A DNA stretch of 64,000 bases from Tenacibaculum adriaticum (GTDB taxonomy: Bacteria > Bacteroidota > Bacteroidia > Flavobacteriales > Flavobacteriaceae): the NCBI RefSeq assembly GCF_008124875.1, contig NZ_VNIA01000006.1:1-64000 (forward strand), given 5' to 3'. Numbering within the stretch: position 1 is the stretch's first letter; each line of letters starts with the position of its first letter. This document shows positions 1-9,500 of the stretch, one piece after another. Under the pieces are notes generated by a model. The model searched no databases and was not told the DNA's origin. It saw only the letters and a program-made list of their open reading frames with translations. The position numbers and the translations under genes were made by a program.

Positions 1-3000
1 TTCCGATTACATTGATGGCTACTGCGGTGTCTTCCTCCGTGGTTGCCGTATCTGTATTGGCTACCGGTGCATCGTTCACATCATTTATTGTAACGTTTAC
101 TGTGGCTGTAGCAGAATCACCATCTACATCCGTAATGGTATAGGTAAAACTATCCAAACCATTAAAGTCCGTATTCGGGATGTATTCAAAAATACCATCA
201 GTAATCTCTGTTACTGTACCATTAGTAGGTGCAGTAGCAATGGAAAAATCATCACCGTCTCCACCGTCTCCACCGATGGTATCATTGGTAGTTACATCAA
301 TTTGATTGGCGATACCTGCTGTAGAATCTTCTTCTACAGTTAAAGAATCACTAGTAGCTGTAGGTGTTGTATTTATATTTATAGTAGCGTTATCAGTACC
401 TGCCAAGCTTGTGTTTTCTGCTTGGTCAGTAATAGTACCACTGGCATTTACTACACCTCCATTAGCTGGTGCGGGAAAGCTTACTGTTACAGTAGTAGCT
501 GTAATATTGTCCGCTGAAAGAATGATAGTTTGTGTATTTCCATTTCCGTCTACTACGACTAAAACATCATTTTCAACAGCATCAGCAGGTAGTGTTATAG
601 TTACTTCTATTGTTCCTACAAGTTCACTACTATCAATTACACCATCGTTATTTATGTCTTCACTAATAATTATAGTAGGAGCTGAAGGAGCAATAGTATC
701 CACCTTAGCACTATCTGTACCTGGATTACTTATAATTCCAGGACCATATGTTATGGTTGCACTTGTATTAATACTACCTCCTTCTGCAGGAGCTGGAAAG
801 CTTACTTCGATATTAGCATTTGAAATATCTAGAGGAGAAAGAGTCACCGTTATAGTATTTCCATTTCCATCTACTACTGTTACAGTATTTCCAGCAACAG
901 CAGCTGTAGGCAATTCTACTCTTACTTCAATAGTACCAGAAAGCTCGGTGTTATTAATAAAACCATCATTATTTATATCTTCTAGAATAGTAACTATAGG
1001 TGCAGTATCAGAAGCACAAGCAGTAAAATTACTGTCATCTGTAACGGCAGGAGTATTAGCTTGTCCAGTTCCTGAGTTTGCAACGGAAGGCACTCCATTT
1101 GCTTCAACTCCTCCTGTAAGTCTTCCATCGGCATCTACATCAGTAATTGTAAATGATCCATCTCCTTCAATTGCATCAAAACAACCATCTGCATCACTAT
1201 CATTATCTAAACTATTAATTAAACCATCATTGTCAGTATCACATTCTTCACTCATGTTAAAATAAAAATCATCAAAACGAACTCTATTTTGTGAATCTGC
1301 ATTTTGTTCATCATAAAAATAAACTCTTACATAATAAGTGGTATTGGCTGATAAAACATAGTTGGCTATAGAGTTGCTAATGAATGCATACCCATTGGGT
1401 ACCAACATATCTCCAACTTGTACATCTTGTAATAAAAGATTCGCTCCGCTAAAATCGCTTGCATTAGTAGATATTTCTAGAGCCAGCTTATGATTACCCA
1501 TTTGAAACTCAATATCACTAGCATTTGTAGTATAATAGCCAAAATTTATCTCATAAATAAACATATTGGTATTAGGTGTAAAAGATACTTGTATATAATC
1601 GTTATTTGTTTTAGCATTTGCAAAATTAATTTGGTCGGCACCTCCAAAAACATACGTATAAGCATAATCTGGATTTTCAAATATTCCAGGACCAAAAGAT
1701 AGATCATTAGCATTGGTGAAAAAAGCATCTGCACCACTACCATATTGCACTGCCTGACCTTGTCCACCTGCATCATTATGATTCCATTGGATTTCAACTT
1801 GAGTACATTCATCGGTATCTAAAATACCGTCATTGTCATCATCGAGATCTAAAGAGTCAATAATACCATCTGCATCTGTATCTATAACATCACAAGCAGC
1901 AGTATCTCCACTATTCGTAACAGCGGCTGTTGTAGATTGTCCACCACTAGCTATAGTTGGTACACCACTGGCATCAACACTACCTGTTAAGGCACCATTT
2001 CCATCTATATCTGAATTGGTAAAAGAACCATTACCTTCTATAGCATCAAAGCATCCATCTCCATCGCTATCTGTGTCTAAATTGTCTGGGATGCTATCAT
2101 TATCTGTATCAATATAAACAGGAATATCACAAAAGTCCGCAAATCTTATGCTTTGATTATTTACTGCCCCTCCTGTTGAAGCTGTAAAACCAAAATATAC
2201 AAAAGGTGTTCCACCAAAATAAGTATTTATAAGATCTCCTGTGTAACTACCTGCTAATGTATTATCGACAAAATAAGTGAGTGTTTGTAATTCGGAATCC
2301 CAAGAAACTGAAACTTGATGCCAAGCACCATCTTCTAGATTTCCAAAATCTATAGCAGACGACAACACACCTGCAGCCTGATTGTCTGAATCCCAAATCA
2401 TTGTATGGTCATTAGGGATATCATTTAAGCCAGCACCATTATCCCATGTGTCTATTTCTAAAACAATACCATTTGTGATACCTCCAGCTCCGATTCCTTG
2501 ACCATTAGCTCCTGTAGCTAATGAACCTTGTGGGTCGTTATGAAAAACTATTGCTATACCGTCTGCACCTCCATCATTTGTTCCTAAATTAGCTTCAAAT
2601 GAAAAACTAAAATCTTTATTAAAACTTAATGTGTTTTTAGAAAAAGCCTGACCAGATTGATCATTTATATTTTGAGTTAAGCGCACCTCCTTTGGAGCAA
2701 CTTGTACTGCATCTCCATTTATAGAGAAAACATCTTGAAATTCCTGAGAAGAAGAGATTCCTTTTTCTTCACAGTCTAAGATTCCATCATTGTCATCATC
2801 AAGATCATCAATATCGCTCACACCATCGTTATCTGAATCAGTAGGGATTTTACCTACGGGGCATGTTATAGTCTGTTCTAAACCTGTACATAAAGTAAGT
2901 TTTTCTAATTGTATATCATCAATGTAAAAATCATTACCACTATTATTACTATTGTTATTTCTAAGTGCAAGGGCAACATCAGCGCTTGTACATCCTGCTG

Positions 3001-3613
3001 GAATTTTAAAGTCAAGTGTATATTCTGTCCATACATCTTCTGTGGATGTAAAAGGAATTGTTTCGAAACCAAGAACACTACCATTAGAAACATCTTTTGC
3101 TTCTAAGGTAATTTGCGCTCCTGCATTTACTACATACATCCAAACAGATAAACGATAACATTGATCTAATTCTAGACTGACTTGCCTTTCATAAAAATCT
3201 GATAAAGTTGTACCCGCATTAACAACTAGAACAGCTCCATTGGTATCTCCAGTTGTATGATCGTCAGTAGCAGGATTACCATTATCTCCTCCTGTATTAC
3301 CAACAGGTTGATTACCTGTCCAAAACCAATAGTATGGATTGGGATAATCGTCTACAATATGATTGGGGTCAATTACTGCATAATGATTATTTTCAATCGC
3401 TTTTTCATTTACCGTTCCATTTGGGTCACCAAACGCGAAGGTTCCTGTTGGCATGTATATTGAAGTCTGTCGCGTGGTTGTTTCACCAAAATTTTCAGTA
3501 AAAATTACCTGAGATTTAACTTCATTTAATGATATAAATTGAAAAAAAAGCAAGGCTATGAGAACTTTAATAACCCTTCTAAATTTAAGGACTGAACTAT
3601 AATTATTTTCCAT
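1..3613 (-). CDS. Large multidomain secreted adhesin-like protein, C-terminus beyond window
   Basis: The minus strand is open from an ATG at 3613 to the window edge (1204 codons seen, no stop). A hydrophobic N-terminal segment (about residues 14-30) suggests export. In order: a jelly-roll-like domain (about 35-250), a thrombospondin-3-type Asp-rich calcium stretch (about 258-285), an L-type lectin-like domain (about 290-490), two TSP3/GCFDAIEG modules (about 505-600 and 795-860) around another beta-rich domain, two similar Ig-like domains each opening with a SEDINNDG/LEDINNDG motif (about 870-1078), and a cadherin-like repeat (NDAPVANTD) at the cut end. The family pattern is a surface adhesin, probably sorted by the type IX system, but the C-terminal signal is out of view. 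It diverges from the NO-sensing operon and carries the shared phased-repeat promoter. Domain names are from recognition by eye. Confidence 0.9.
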   Translation of the reverse strand, partial: MENNYSSVLKFRRVIKVLIALLFFQFISLNEVKSQVIFTENFGETTTRQTSIYMPTGTFAFGDPNGTVNEKAIENNHYAVIDPNHIVDDYPNPYYWFWTGNQPVGNTGGDNGNPATDDHTTGDTNGAVLVVNAGTTLSDFYERQVSLELDQCYRLSVWMYVVNAGAQITLEAKDVSNGSVLGFETIPFTSTEDVWTEYTLDFKIPAGCTSADVALALRNNNSNNSGNDFYIDDIQLEKLTLCTGLEQTITCPVGKIPTDSDNDGVSDIDDLDDDNDGILDCEEKGISSSQEFQDVFSINGDAVQVAPKEVRLTQNINDQSGQAFSKNTLSFNKDFSFSFEANLGTNDGGADGIAIVFHNDPQGSLATGANGQGIGAGGITNGIVLEIDTWDNGAGLNDIPNDHTMIWDSDNQAAGVLSSAIDFGNLEDGAWHQVSVSWDSELQTLTYFVDNTLAGSYTGDLINTYFGGTPFVYFGFTASTGGAVNNQSIRFADFCDIPVYIDTDNDSIPDNLDTDSDGDGCFDAIEGNGSFTNSDIDGNGALTGSVDASGVPTIASGGQSTTAAVTNSGDTAACDVIDTDADGIIDSLDLDDDNDGILDTDECTQVEIQWNHNDAGGQGQAVQYGSGADAFFTNANDLSFGPGIFENPDYAYTYVFGGADQINFANAKTNNDYIQVSFTPNTNMFIYEINFGYYTTNASDIEFQMGNHKLALEISTNASDFSGANLLLQDVQVGDMLVPNGYAFISNSIANYVLSANTTYYVRVYFYDEQNADSQNRVRFDDFYFNMSEECDTDNDGLINSLDNDSDADGCFDAIEGDGSFTITDVDADGRLTGGVEANGVPSVANSGTGQANTPAVTDDSNFTACASDTAPIVTILEDINNDGFINNTELSGTIEVRVELPTAAVAGNTVTVVDGNGNTITVTLSPLDISNANIEVSFPAPAEGGSINTSATITYGPGIISNPGTDSAKVDTIAPSAPTIIISEDINNDGVIDSSELVGTIEVTITLPADAVENDVLVVVDGNGNTQTIILSADNITATTVTVSFPAPANGGVVNASGTITDQAENTSLAGTDNATININTTPTATSDSLTVEEDSTAGIANQIDVTTNDTIGGDGGDGDDFSIATAPTNGTVTEITDGIFEYIPNTDFNGLDSFTYTITDVDGDSATATVNVTINDVNDAPVANTDTATTEEDTAVAINVIG

Positions 3614-3924
3614 AGTAAATGATTTTATTACTAAAATTTTTATATTTATTCAACCAAAATTAATGCTGAAGTAATCTTACATTTTTAGAAATACGACTGA
3701 GCTATCCTTAATGTAGATGAATGGAAAATAAGAGTAGATAAATGGTTTTATAGGTTGTTTTATAGGTTGTTTTATCGATGGGCTAGAGGAGGAAAGAAAA
3801 AATAAAAACCATTCGACGATACTTTTTGCTTATTCAACGATGGAGACGCGTCTTATAGCTTAAAAAAAAATTAGGTAGATTTAAATAGTTGAAATTTGGA
3901 GTAGGATATATTATATATTAGACA
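3614..3924. other. Divergent intergenic region between adhesin and signalling operon
   Basis: This 311 bp stretch holds the phased-repeat adhesin promoter (3655-3738), a short tandem repeat of a 12 bp unit (ttttataggttg, about 3745-3775), and on the plus strand two weaker half-sites, TCGACGA at 3813 and TCAACGA at 3834, again 21 bp apart. No good TAnnTTTG box lies 33-34 bp after them, so control of the signalling operon by the same factor is only possible. I see no coding potential. Confidence 0.5.
3655..3738 (-). promoter_or_regulatory. Phased-repeat promoter of the adhesin gene
   Basis: Reading the minus strand, direct repeats TCTACTC, TCTACAT and TCGTATT begin at 3738, 3717 and 3696 (21 bp apart). 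A perfect TAnnTTTG box, TAATTTTG, begins at 3662, which is 34 bp after the last repeat. No TTG stands at the -33 place, as expected for an activator-dependent promoter. The geometry is that of the four sRNA promoters at 10.6-11.6 kb. The predicted 5' UTR is about 35 nt. Confidence 0.6.
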
Positions 3925-4338
3925 ATGGAAAATTCGATGCAAATATTATTAATAGAAGATGATGAAATTGAAATAATGAAATTTCACAGAACTATTTCAA
4001 AATTAAAACTTAAACATCAAGTTATAGAAGCTAGAAATGGGGAGGAAGCGTTGCAGATTTTATCAAAAAAAGATAGGTTACCTCATATTATTTTATTAGA
4101 TCTTAATATGCCTAAAATAAATGGTATCGAATTCCTAAATATTCTCAAAAAAGACAGTGTATTAAAATATATACCAACTATTGTTTTATCAACCTCTAAT
4201 AATTATAAGGATATGTTAGAATGTTATAAGATAGGTATTGCTGGTTATGTTGTTAAGCCATTAAAATATGAAGAATATAAAGAAAAAATGTTAAAAATAT
4301 TATCTTACTGGTCAATTAATGAATTAATATCAGTTTAA
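3925..4338 (+). CDS. Single-domain response regulator (CheY/Rcp1-like)
   Basis: The 137 residues form one receiver domain and nothing else. The acidic pocket is E11-D12-D13, the phospho-acceptor is D59 (LLDLNMP) and the conserved lysine lies in VVKPLKY near residue 112. It has no output domain, so it must act by protein contact or pass phosphate on. It heads the signalling operon, 61 bp before the H-NOX gene. I infer that it could be the receiver between the kinases, which lack receivers of their own, and the HPt protein at 9501, as Spo0F serves Spo0B. The sequence does not exclude a direct target such as a motility or polysaccharide enzyme. Confidence 0.88.
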   Translation: MENSMQILLIEDDEIEIMKFHRTISKLKLKHQVIEARNGEEALQILSKKDRLPHIILLDLNMPKINGIEFLNILKKDSVLKYIPTIVLSTSNNYKDMLECYKIGIAGYVVKPLKYEEYKEKMLKILSYWSINELISV

Positions 4339-4400
4339 AAGAATATTTTTTATCTTACTGGTAAATTAATGAGTTATCATTAGCAAAAAAAATATTTTTA
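4301..4400 (+). repeat. 50 bp imperfect tandem duplication
   Basis: The segment 4301-4350, which covers the last 12 codons and stop of the receiver gene, is repeated imperfectly at 4351-4400, just before the H-NOX start. Both copies begin tatcttactggt and end in gaatattttt-like sequence. The second copy is non-coding and makes up most of the spacer between the two genes. Confidence 0.75.
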
Positions 4401-4945
4401 TGAAAGGAATTGTATTTACCGAGTTTTTAGAAATGGTAGAGGCCACATTTGGGCTCGAAACTGTAGATTATATTATTAATGAATCCAACTTAAAATCTGA
4501 AGGTGTTTACACATCTGTAGGGACTTATGATTTTATAGAAATGGTGAACTTAATAACTAATTTAAGTAGTAAAGTAAATATACCCGTAGATACTCTCATT
4601 TATGAGTATGGAAAATACTTTTTTGGAGTATTAATTAAATCACATCCAAAAATATTTGATGTTTATAATTCTCCTATTGATTTACTTTCGTCTGTTGAAA
4701 GTCATATTCATGTTCATGTTCGAAAAATTTACCCAGAGGCAGAATTGCCAACTTTTGAAATTTTAGAGCAAACTAAAGATAGTATTCAAATGTTATACAA
4801 GTCAGAAAGAGCGATGTATATGTTTGCACAGGCTTTAATTGAAAAAACATTTGAACACTATCACGATATGGCTAAAGTTAGTTTAGAAAAACTAAATGAA
4901 AAAGGAACCAAAGTAAAGTTTACAATAGAGAAGGTTTATGAGTAA
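4400..4945 (+). CDS. H-NOX heme domain protein (NO/O2 sensor)
   Basis: The 181-residue length equals a stand-alone bacterial H-NOX. The start MKGIVFTEFLEMVE is typical. The proximal heme ligand is H104 within SHIHVHVRKIYP, aligning with the LHDHLATIYPG region of soluble guanylate cyclase. The heme-propionate motif Y-x-S-x-R is intact at Y133-S135-R137. Bacterial H-NOX proteins without a fused output bind NO and inhibit a partner histidine kinase from the same operon. Here the stop overlaps the PAS kinase start by 8 bp, so that kinase is the likely partner. Whether the pocket selects NO or also binds O2 is not settled; I do not see a clear distal tyrosine, which would favour NO. Confidence 0.95.
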   Translation: MKGIVFTEFLEMVEATFGLETVDYIINESNLKSEGVYTSVGTYDFIEMVNLITNLSSKVNIPVDTLIYEYGKYFFGVLIKSHPKIFDVYNSPIDLLSSVESHIHVHVRKIYPEAELPTFEILEQTKDSIQMLYKSERAMYMFAQALIEKTFEHYHDMAKVSLEKLNEKGTKVKFTIEKVYE

Positions 4946-7307
4946 TGAGAAACAGATAGAAATATTTCAACGTGCTCTAGATCGTGAACGCAAAGCTCGA
5001 AAACAAGCAGAAAAAATATTAGAAGAGAAGTCTTTAGAGTTATTTACGGTTACACAACAGTTAAAATCTACAAATAGCGATCTAAAAGAACTTGTACGTC
5101 AAAAAAAATCGGAACTTAAAGGTGTTTTTGAAAATATTAATGATGCCTTTGTACTGATAGATCTTAGTGGTGACGTTTTAAAAATGAACGATGCAGCTAT
5201 AGAAATGTTTGGGTATAATCATAAAGAAGAAACCGTAAACCTTATGAAATTATTACACCCAGATGATTTTGAATATACGGTAGAAGCCTTTAAAGGTTTA
5301 CTTAAAAAAGGATCCTATACAAAATACAGGTCGCGTATTATATCAAAAAACAAAACCGTAAAATTTGTAGAAGTAAATTCAAGCTTAGTGTATGATAAAC
5401 AAGGTGTAGCCATTGCAGCTCAGGGTATTGCTAGAGATATAACACAAGAAATAGCAATTCAAGAGCTTTTAGAAGAACAAAAAAAGCAATTTAACATCAT
5501 TTTTGAAAATTCTCCTATAGGAATTTCATTATCGAGACAAAATGAAAAAGGTTTATTATTCGTCAATAAATCGCTTTGTAAAATGTTAGGCTATTCTGTA
5601 GAAGAGTTTCAAAATAAACAAGTACAAGATACTACACACCCAGATGATGAAGAAATGTCAAGATTACATAGAGAAAAACTATTTAGAGGAGATATAGATA
5701 GTTTTACTTTAGAGAAAAGGTATATTAAGAAAAATGGGGAAATTCTTTGGGCTAAAACTATCGTTACAGCTGTAAGGGGTACAAAAGAAGAAATTAAATT
5801 TCAAGTAGCAACCATAGAAGATATTGGTAAAGAAAAATTAGCCAAAGAAAAATTAATAGCATCTGAAAATAGGTTAGCTACTTTAATTTTAAATTTAGAC
5901 AGTGGTGTATTATTAGAAGATGAAAATAGAAAGTTAATACTTGCAAATAAGAAATTCTGTGAGTTTTTTAATGTAACGCTCCCACCAGAAAAAATAATAG
6001 GCTATGATTGTTCGGTGGCAACCTCCAATAAAAAAAACTTATTTGAAGATCCAGAATTATTTGAATCTCGTGTTAACTCTATTGTAAGTAAAAGAGAAGT
6101 TTTTCTTGCAGATGAGTTAAAAATGAAAGATGGTAAAATTTTAGAAAGAGATTTTATACCCATTTTTAATAATGAAAATGTTTACAAAGGGCATTTATCT
6201 ACCTATAGAGATGTAACGCTTAACAAAAAATATAGAGAAAGTTTAGAAGCACAAAAACAAAAATATAGCAATATTATAGCAAACATTAACTTAGGTTTAG
6301 TAGAAGTAGATATTAATAATAAAATACTATTAGTTAATCAAACGTTTGTAAATATGTCTGGTTTTTCTGAAAAAGAGATGATTGGGAAAAACTCAAAAAA
6401 ATTCTTTTCAAGAAAAGAAGAAAAAACATTTATAGATAAAAAAAAGGAAGATAGAAAACAAGGGATTTCAGACTCATATGAGTTTAAGTTTACCAATAGG
6501 TGGGGACAAGAAAGATATTGGTTAGTAAGTGGTGCTCCGAATTACGATTTAAAAGGAAATATAATAGGATCAATTGGAGTGCTATTAGATATTACTGATA
6601 ATAAAATTTTAGAATTTCAAAAAGAAAGTCTATTGAAAAAACTAAGAGAAAGTAATGAAGAACTTGAAGAGTATGCTCATATTGTTTCGCATGATTTAAA
6701 ATCACCTTTAAGAAGCATATCGGCATTAACATCATGGCTGAAAGAAGATTATGAAAATGTATTAGAAAAAGAAGGAATTGTTAACCTCAATTTGATAGAA
6801 GAAACTGTTGAAAAAATGGAAAATTTAATTAACGATATTCTTAATTATTCGAGTATTAATAATTCTCTTTCTGTAATAGAAAATGTAAGTGTTTGTGAAG
6901 TAGTTAATCATATTAAAAGTCTAATATTTATTCCAAATCATGTAGAGGTCATCGTTGATGAAAAGCTACCAGTTATTAAAGCCGATAAAACAAGAATACA
7001 ACAGTTATTTCAAAATTTAATGGGGAATGCTGTTAATTATATAGATAAAGAAAAAGGCATAGTTGAAGTAAGTTATGTAGAAGAAAAAGAAGCTTATATT
7101 TTTAGCATAAAAGATAACGGTGTAGGAATACCTAAAGAATACCATCAAAAGATTTTTAACATTTTTCAATCGTTAGGAAATCATAAAGATTCAACAGGAA
7201 TAGGACTTTCGATAGTAAAGAAAATTGTTGATATGTACGATGGAGATATCTGGTTAGAAAGTGAGCAGGGAATTGGCACAACTTTTTTTATAAAACTAAG
7301 AAAATGA
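4938..7307 (+). CDS. PAS-repeat sensor histidine kinase, likely H-NOX partner
   Basis: This 789-residue cytoplasmic kinase has no membrane segment. It opens with a basic coiled coil (about 5-60), followed by four PAS/PAC units (about 60-178, 180-300, 303-420, 425-550), and then HisKA with phospho-acceptor H585 (IVSHDLKSPLRS) and an HATPase domain with N box (NLMGNAVNYI), G1 (DNGVGIP) and G2 (STGIGLSIVKK). It lacks a receiver. Its start lies within the 3' end of the H-NOX gene and its stop overlaps the FIST gene by 4 bp, indicating translational coupling. I infer that NO-bound H-NOX lowers or redirects its activity. The catalytic core closely resembles that of the kinase at 8440, so the two may act on the same receivers. 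Confidence 0.93.
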   Translation: MSNEKQIEIFQRALDRERKARKQAEKILEEKSLELFTVTQQLKSTNSDLKELVRQKKSELKGVFENINDAFVLIDLSGDVLKMNDAAIEMFGYNHKEETVNLMKLLHPDDFEYTVEAFKGLLKKGSYTKYRSRIISKNKTVKFVEVNSSLVYDKQGVAIAAQGIARDITQEIAIQELLEEQKKQFNIIFENSPIGISLSRQNEKGLLFVNKSLCKMLGYSVEEFQNKQVQDTTHPDDEEMSRLHREKLFRGDIDSFTLEKRYIKKNGEILWAKTIVTAVRGTKEEIKFQVATIEDIGKEKLAKEKLIASENRLATLILNLDSGVLLEDENRKLILANKKFCEFFNVTLPPEKIIGYDCSVATSNKKNLFEDPELFESRVNSIVSKREVFLADELKMKDGKILERDFIPIFNNENVYKGHLSTYRDVTLNKKYRESLEAQKQKYSNIIANINLGLVEVDINNKILLVNQTFVNMSGFSEKEMIGKNSKKFFSRKEEKTFIDKKKEDRKQGISDSYEFKFTNRWGQERYWLVSGAPNYDLKGNIIGSIGVLLDITDNKILEFQKESLLKKLRESNEELEEYAHIVSHDLKSPLRSISALTSWLKEDYENVLEKEGIVNLNLIEETVEKMENLINDILNYSSINNSLSVIENVSVCEVVNHIKSLIFIPNHVEVIVDEKLPVIKADKTRIQQLFQNLMGNAVNYIDKEKGIVEVSYVEEKEAYIFSIKDNGVGIPKEYHQKIFNIFQSLGNHKDSTGIGLSIVKKIVDMYDGDIWLESEQGIGTTFFIKLRK

Positions 7308-8440
7308 AAACCATACAAGGAAAAAAAATAAAAGACAAAGAATGGGAGTTTGATTCAGATTTTTTGAATTTAAAAGATCCCTTAGTGTTAATTTTTGGAA
7401 ATAGGTATTTACTTGAATCAAATACTATTTATAAAGAAATAAGAAAAAAATTTCCGACTGGACATTTAGTTTTTGGTTCAACTTCTGGAGAAATACTATC
7501 TAACAGTGTTTTTGAAGATTCTATTTCTATAACGGCGATTGAATTTGAGAGAAGTTTTTTCGATATAAAAACAGAAAATATTCTGGATCATAAAAAAAAT
7601 GCCAAAGAAGCAGGAGTAAGTTTAATTGAAAAATTCAAAAAAGAAGGATTAAAACATCTTTTTGTAATTTCTGAAGGGAGTTTCGTTAACGGAAGTGACT
7701 TAATAGAAGGAATTGAATCTACGTTTAATGATAATACATTAGCTATTACAGGAGGTTTATGTGGTGATGATGCCCGATTTGAAAAAACATTAGCATCTTA
7801 TAATGAAAATCCAAAAGAAGGTGAAATAGTAGGCATTGGTTTTTATGGAGAAACTCTTGAATTTACATATGCTAATTATGGAGGTTGGACACCATTTGGT
7901 CCAGAGCGTGTTATTACAAAATCAGCAGGAAATGTATTGTGGGAAATTGATAATGTACCCGCACTAGATATTTATAAAAAATATTTAGGAGCAAAAGCGG
8001 CTCAACTGCCTCAAGCAGCATTACTGTATCCATTAAGTGTAAAATCTCCTAATGCAGAAAAAGCAATTGTGAGAACTATTTTAAATATTGATGAAGATAG
8101 TAATACAATGATATTAGCAGGAGATGTACCTGAAGGATCTATAGTACAGCTTATGATGGCCACTGTAGATAATATTGCCAATGGAGCATTTAAAGCTGCA
8201 GAATTGGCAATGAAGAATAGAAAAAAGAAACCTGAACTTGGGTTGTTGATAAGTTGTGTTGGAAGAAAATTGGTCATGGATCAACGAGTTGAGGAAGAAA
8301 TAGAAGAAGTACAACATGTAATCGGAAAAGACGTTACAATTAGTGGTTTTTATTCTTATGGAGAAATGGCGCCTTTTACTAATAATAAAAAATGCATTTT
8401 ACATAATCAAACCATGACACTAACCTTAATTAGTGAATAA
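7304..8440 (+). CDS. FIST N/C domain signal-transduction protein (NosP-like)
   Basis: The 378 residues cover both halves of a FIST sensory protein: FIST_N (about 25-220; LVFGSTSGEI, ITGGLCGDDARFEKT) and FIST_C (about 225-365; ISCVGRK, ISGFYSYGEMAPF). In several proteobacteria FIST proteins called NosP bind heme and NO and control a neighbouring histidine kinase. FIST domains elsewhere may bind other small ligands, and the heme ligand cannot be assigned by eye. The gene overlaps the upstream kinase by 4 bp and the following kinase by 1 bp (TAATG), so the kinase at 8440 is the probable partner. Having H-NOX and a FIST protein in one operon suggests two NO inputs. Confidence 0.9.
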   Translation: MKTIQGKKIKDKEWEFDSDFLNLKDPLVLIFGNRYLLESNTIYKEIRKKFPTGHLVFGSTSGEILSNSVFEDSISITAIEFERSFFDIKTENILDHKKNAKEAGVSLIEKFKKEGLKHLFVISEGSFVNGSDLIEGIESTFNDNTLAITGGLCGDDARFEKTLASYNENPKEGEIVGIGFYGETLEFTYANYGGWTPFGPERVITKSAGNVLWEIDNVPALDIYKKYLGAKAAQLPQAALLYPLSVKSPNAEKAIVRTILNIDEDSNTMILAGDVPEGSIVQLMMATVDNIANGAFKAAELAMKNRKKKPELGLLISCVGRKLVMDQRVEEEIEEVQHVIGKDVTISGFYSYGEMAPFTNNKKCILHNQTMTLTLISE

Positions 8441-9489
8441 TGAATTCGTTATTAGAAAGACAAATAAGAAAATATTTAGCACCTCAAGAAAAGGCATCTT
8501 TAGATTTGACGGAATTCATTAATGCGATCGATCGATCGTATGAAAATTATGAAGATCAACAAAAAATGATTCAAAGAGCTATGATTATAAGTTCGGAAGA
8601 ATTATTTGAGGCAAATCAAAAATTACAAGGAGAAGCAATTAGACAAAGTAAAGTGATTGAGAAACTAAAGGATGTTATCAATACACTTGGGCTGTATCAA
8701 TTACCAAAAGATCAAAAAAGAGAAGAAATTGAACTAGACGTTGAAAAGCTAGCTAAGTTTATAGATAATCAAGCCAAACAAATTGTAGAGGCAAATAATC
8801 AAAAAGAAAGATTATTAGAAAATCTAGAAAAACAAAATCAAGAACTTAATGAATATGCACATATAGTTTCGCACGATCTTAAGTCTCCTTTAAGAATTAT
8901 AGATACAGTAACGAATTGGCTTATTGAAGATTATAAAGATGTTATGAATAACGAATGTCAGGGAAACCTTCAGCTTATTTTGAATAATGTTGAAAAAATG
9001 GATTCTTTAATTTGTGATATTCTTGATTATTCAACTATAGATAAAGCAGAAACCAATATCTACGATGTTGACCTACAGCATTTGGTTACAGAGATTATAA
9101 ATATTATTCACATTCCAGCACACATAAATGTTAAAATTATAGAAACTTTACCAATTGTTAAAGGAGATAAGTTTAGACTACAACAACTATTTCAAAATTT
9201 ATTAATTAATGCTGTTAATTATATAGATAAGCCAAAAGGAAAAGTTGAAGTTGGAGTAGAAGAGCGTAATGGTTTTTGGCAATTTTATATAAGAGATAAT
9301 GGGAAAGGAATTCCAGAAATGTATTATGAAAAGATTTTTAAAGTTTTTCAAAAACTAGAAAACAATGAAAAATCTACAGGAATAGGATTAGCGATAGTTA
9401 AAAAAATAATAGATTACTACGGTGGAAGTATCAGTTTAGATTCTCAAATAAATAAAGGAACTACTTTTTATTTTACCTTACCTAAATAA
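8440..9489 (+). CDS. Cytoplasmic sensor histidine kinase, likely FIST partner
   Basis: The 349 residues have a helical N-terminal half rich in Glu, Lys and Gln (coiled coil, about 40-135), HisKA with H145 (YAHIVSHDLKSPLRI), and HATPase with NLLINAVNYI, DNGKGIP and STGIGLAIVKK. There is no PAS, GAF or transmembrane sensor, so input must come from another protein. The FIST protein, whose stop shares one base with this start, is the obvious candidate. The core is a paralogue of the H585 kinase upstream. N-terminal coiled-coil kinases of this type pair with FIST/NosP proteins elsewhere. Confidence 0.92.
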   Translation: MNSLLERQIRKYLAPQEKASLDLTEFINAIDRSYENYEDQQKMIQRAMIISSEELFEANQKLQGEAIRQSKVIEKLKDVINTLGLYQLPKDQKREEIELDVEKLAKFIDNQAKQIVEANNQKERLLENLEKQNQELNEYAHIVSHDLKSPLRIIDTVTNWLIEDYKDVMNNECQGNLQLILNNVEKMDSLICDILDYSTIDKAETNIYDVDLQHLVTEIINIIHIPAHINVKIIETLPIVKGDKFRLQQLFQNLLINAVNYIDKPKGKVEVGVEERNGFWQFYIRDNGKGIPEMYYEKIFKVFQKLENNEKSTGIGLAIVKKIIDYYGGSISLDSQINKGTTFYFTLPK

Positions 9490-9500
9490 TTCGATTTTAT

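Noticed and set aside
306..1265. Long plus-strand open frame (319 codons) rich in Val, Ser and Pro
   Set aside because: It is the antisense of the adhesin gene, whose minus-strand frame is open across 1-3613 and encodes recognisable domains.
3745..3775. 12 bp tandem repeat as regulatory element
   Set aside because: It is only about two and a half copies of an AT-rich unit, without a second occurrence in the window.
3813..3898. Phased-repeat promoter for the signalling operon itself
   Set aside because: Two half-sites are 21 bp apart, but no TAnnTTTG box lies 33-34 bp after them; the nearest similar box (GAAATTTG at 3891) is 57 bp away.
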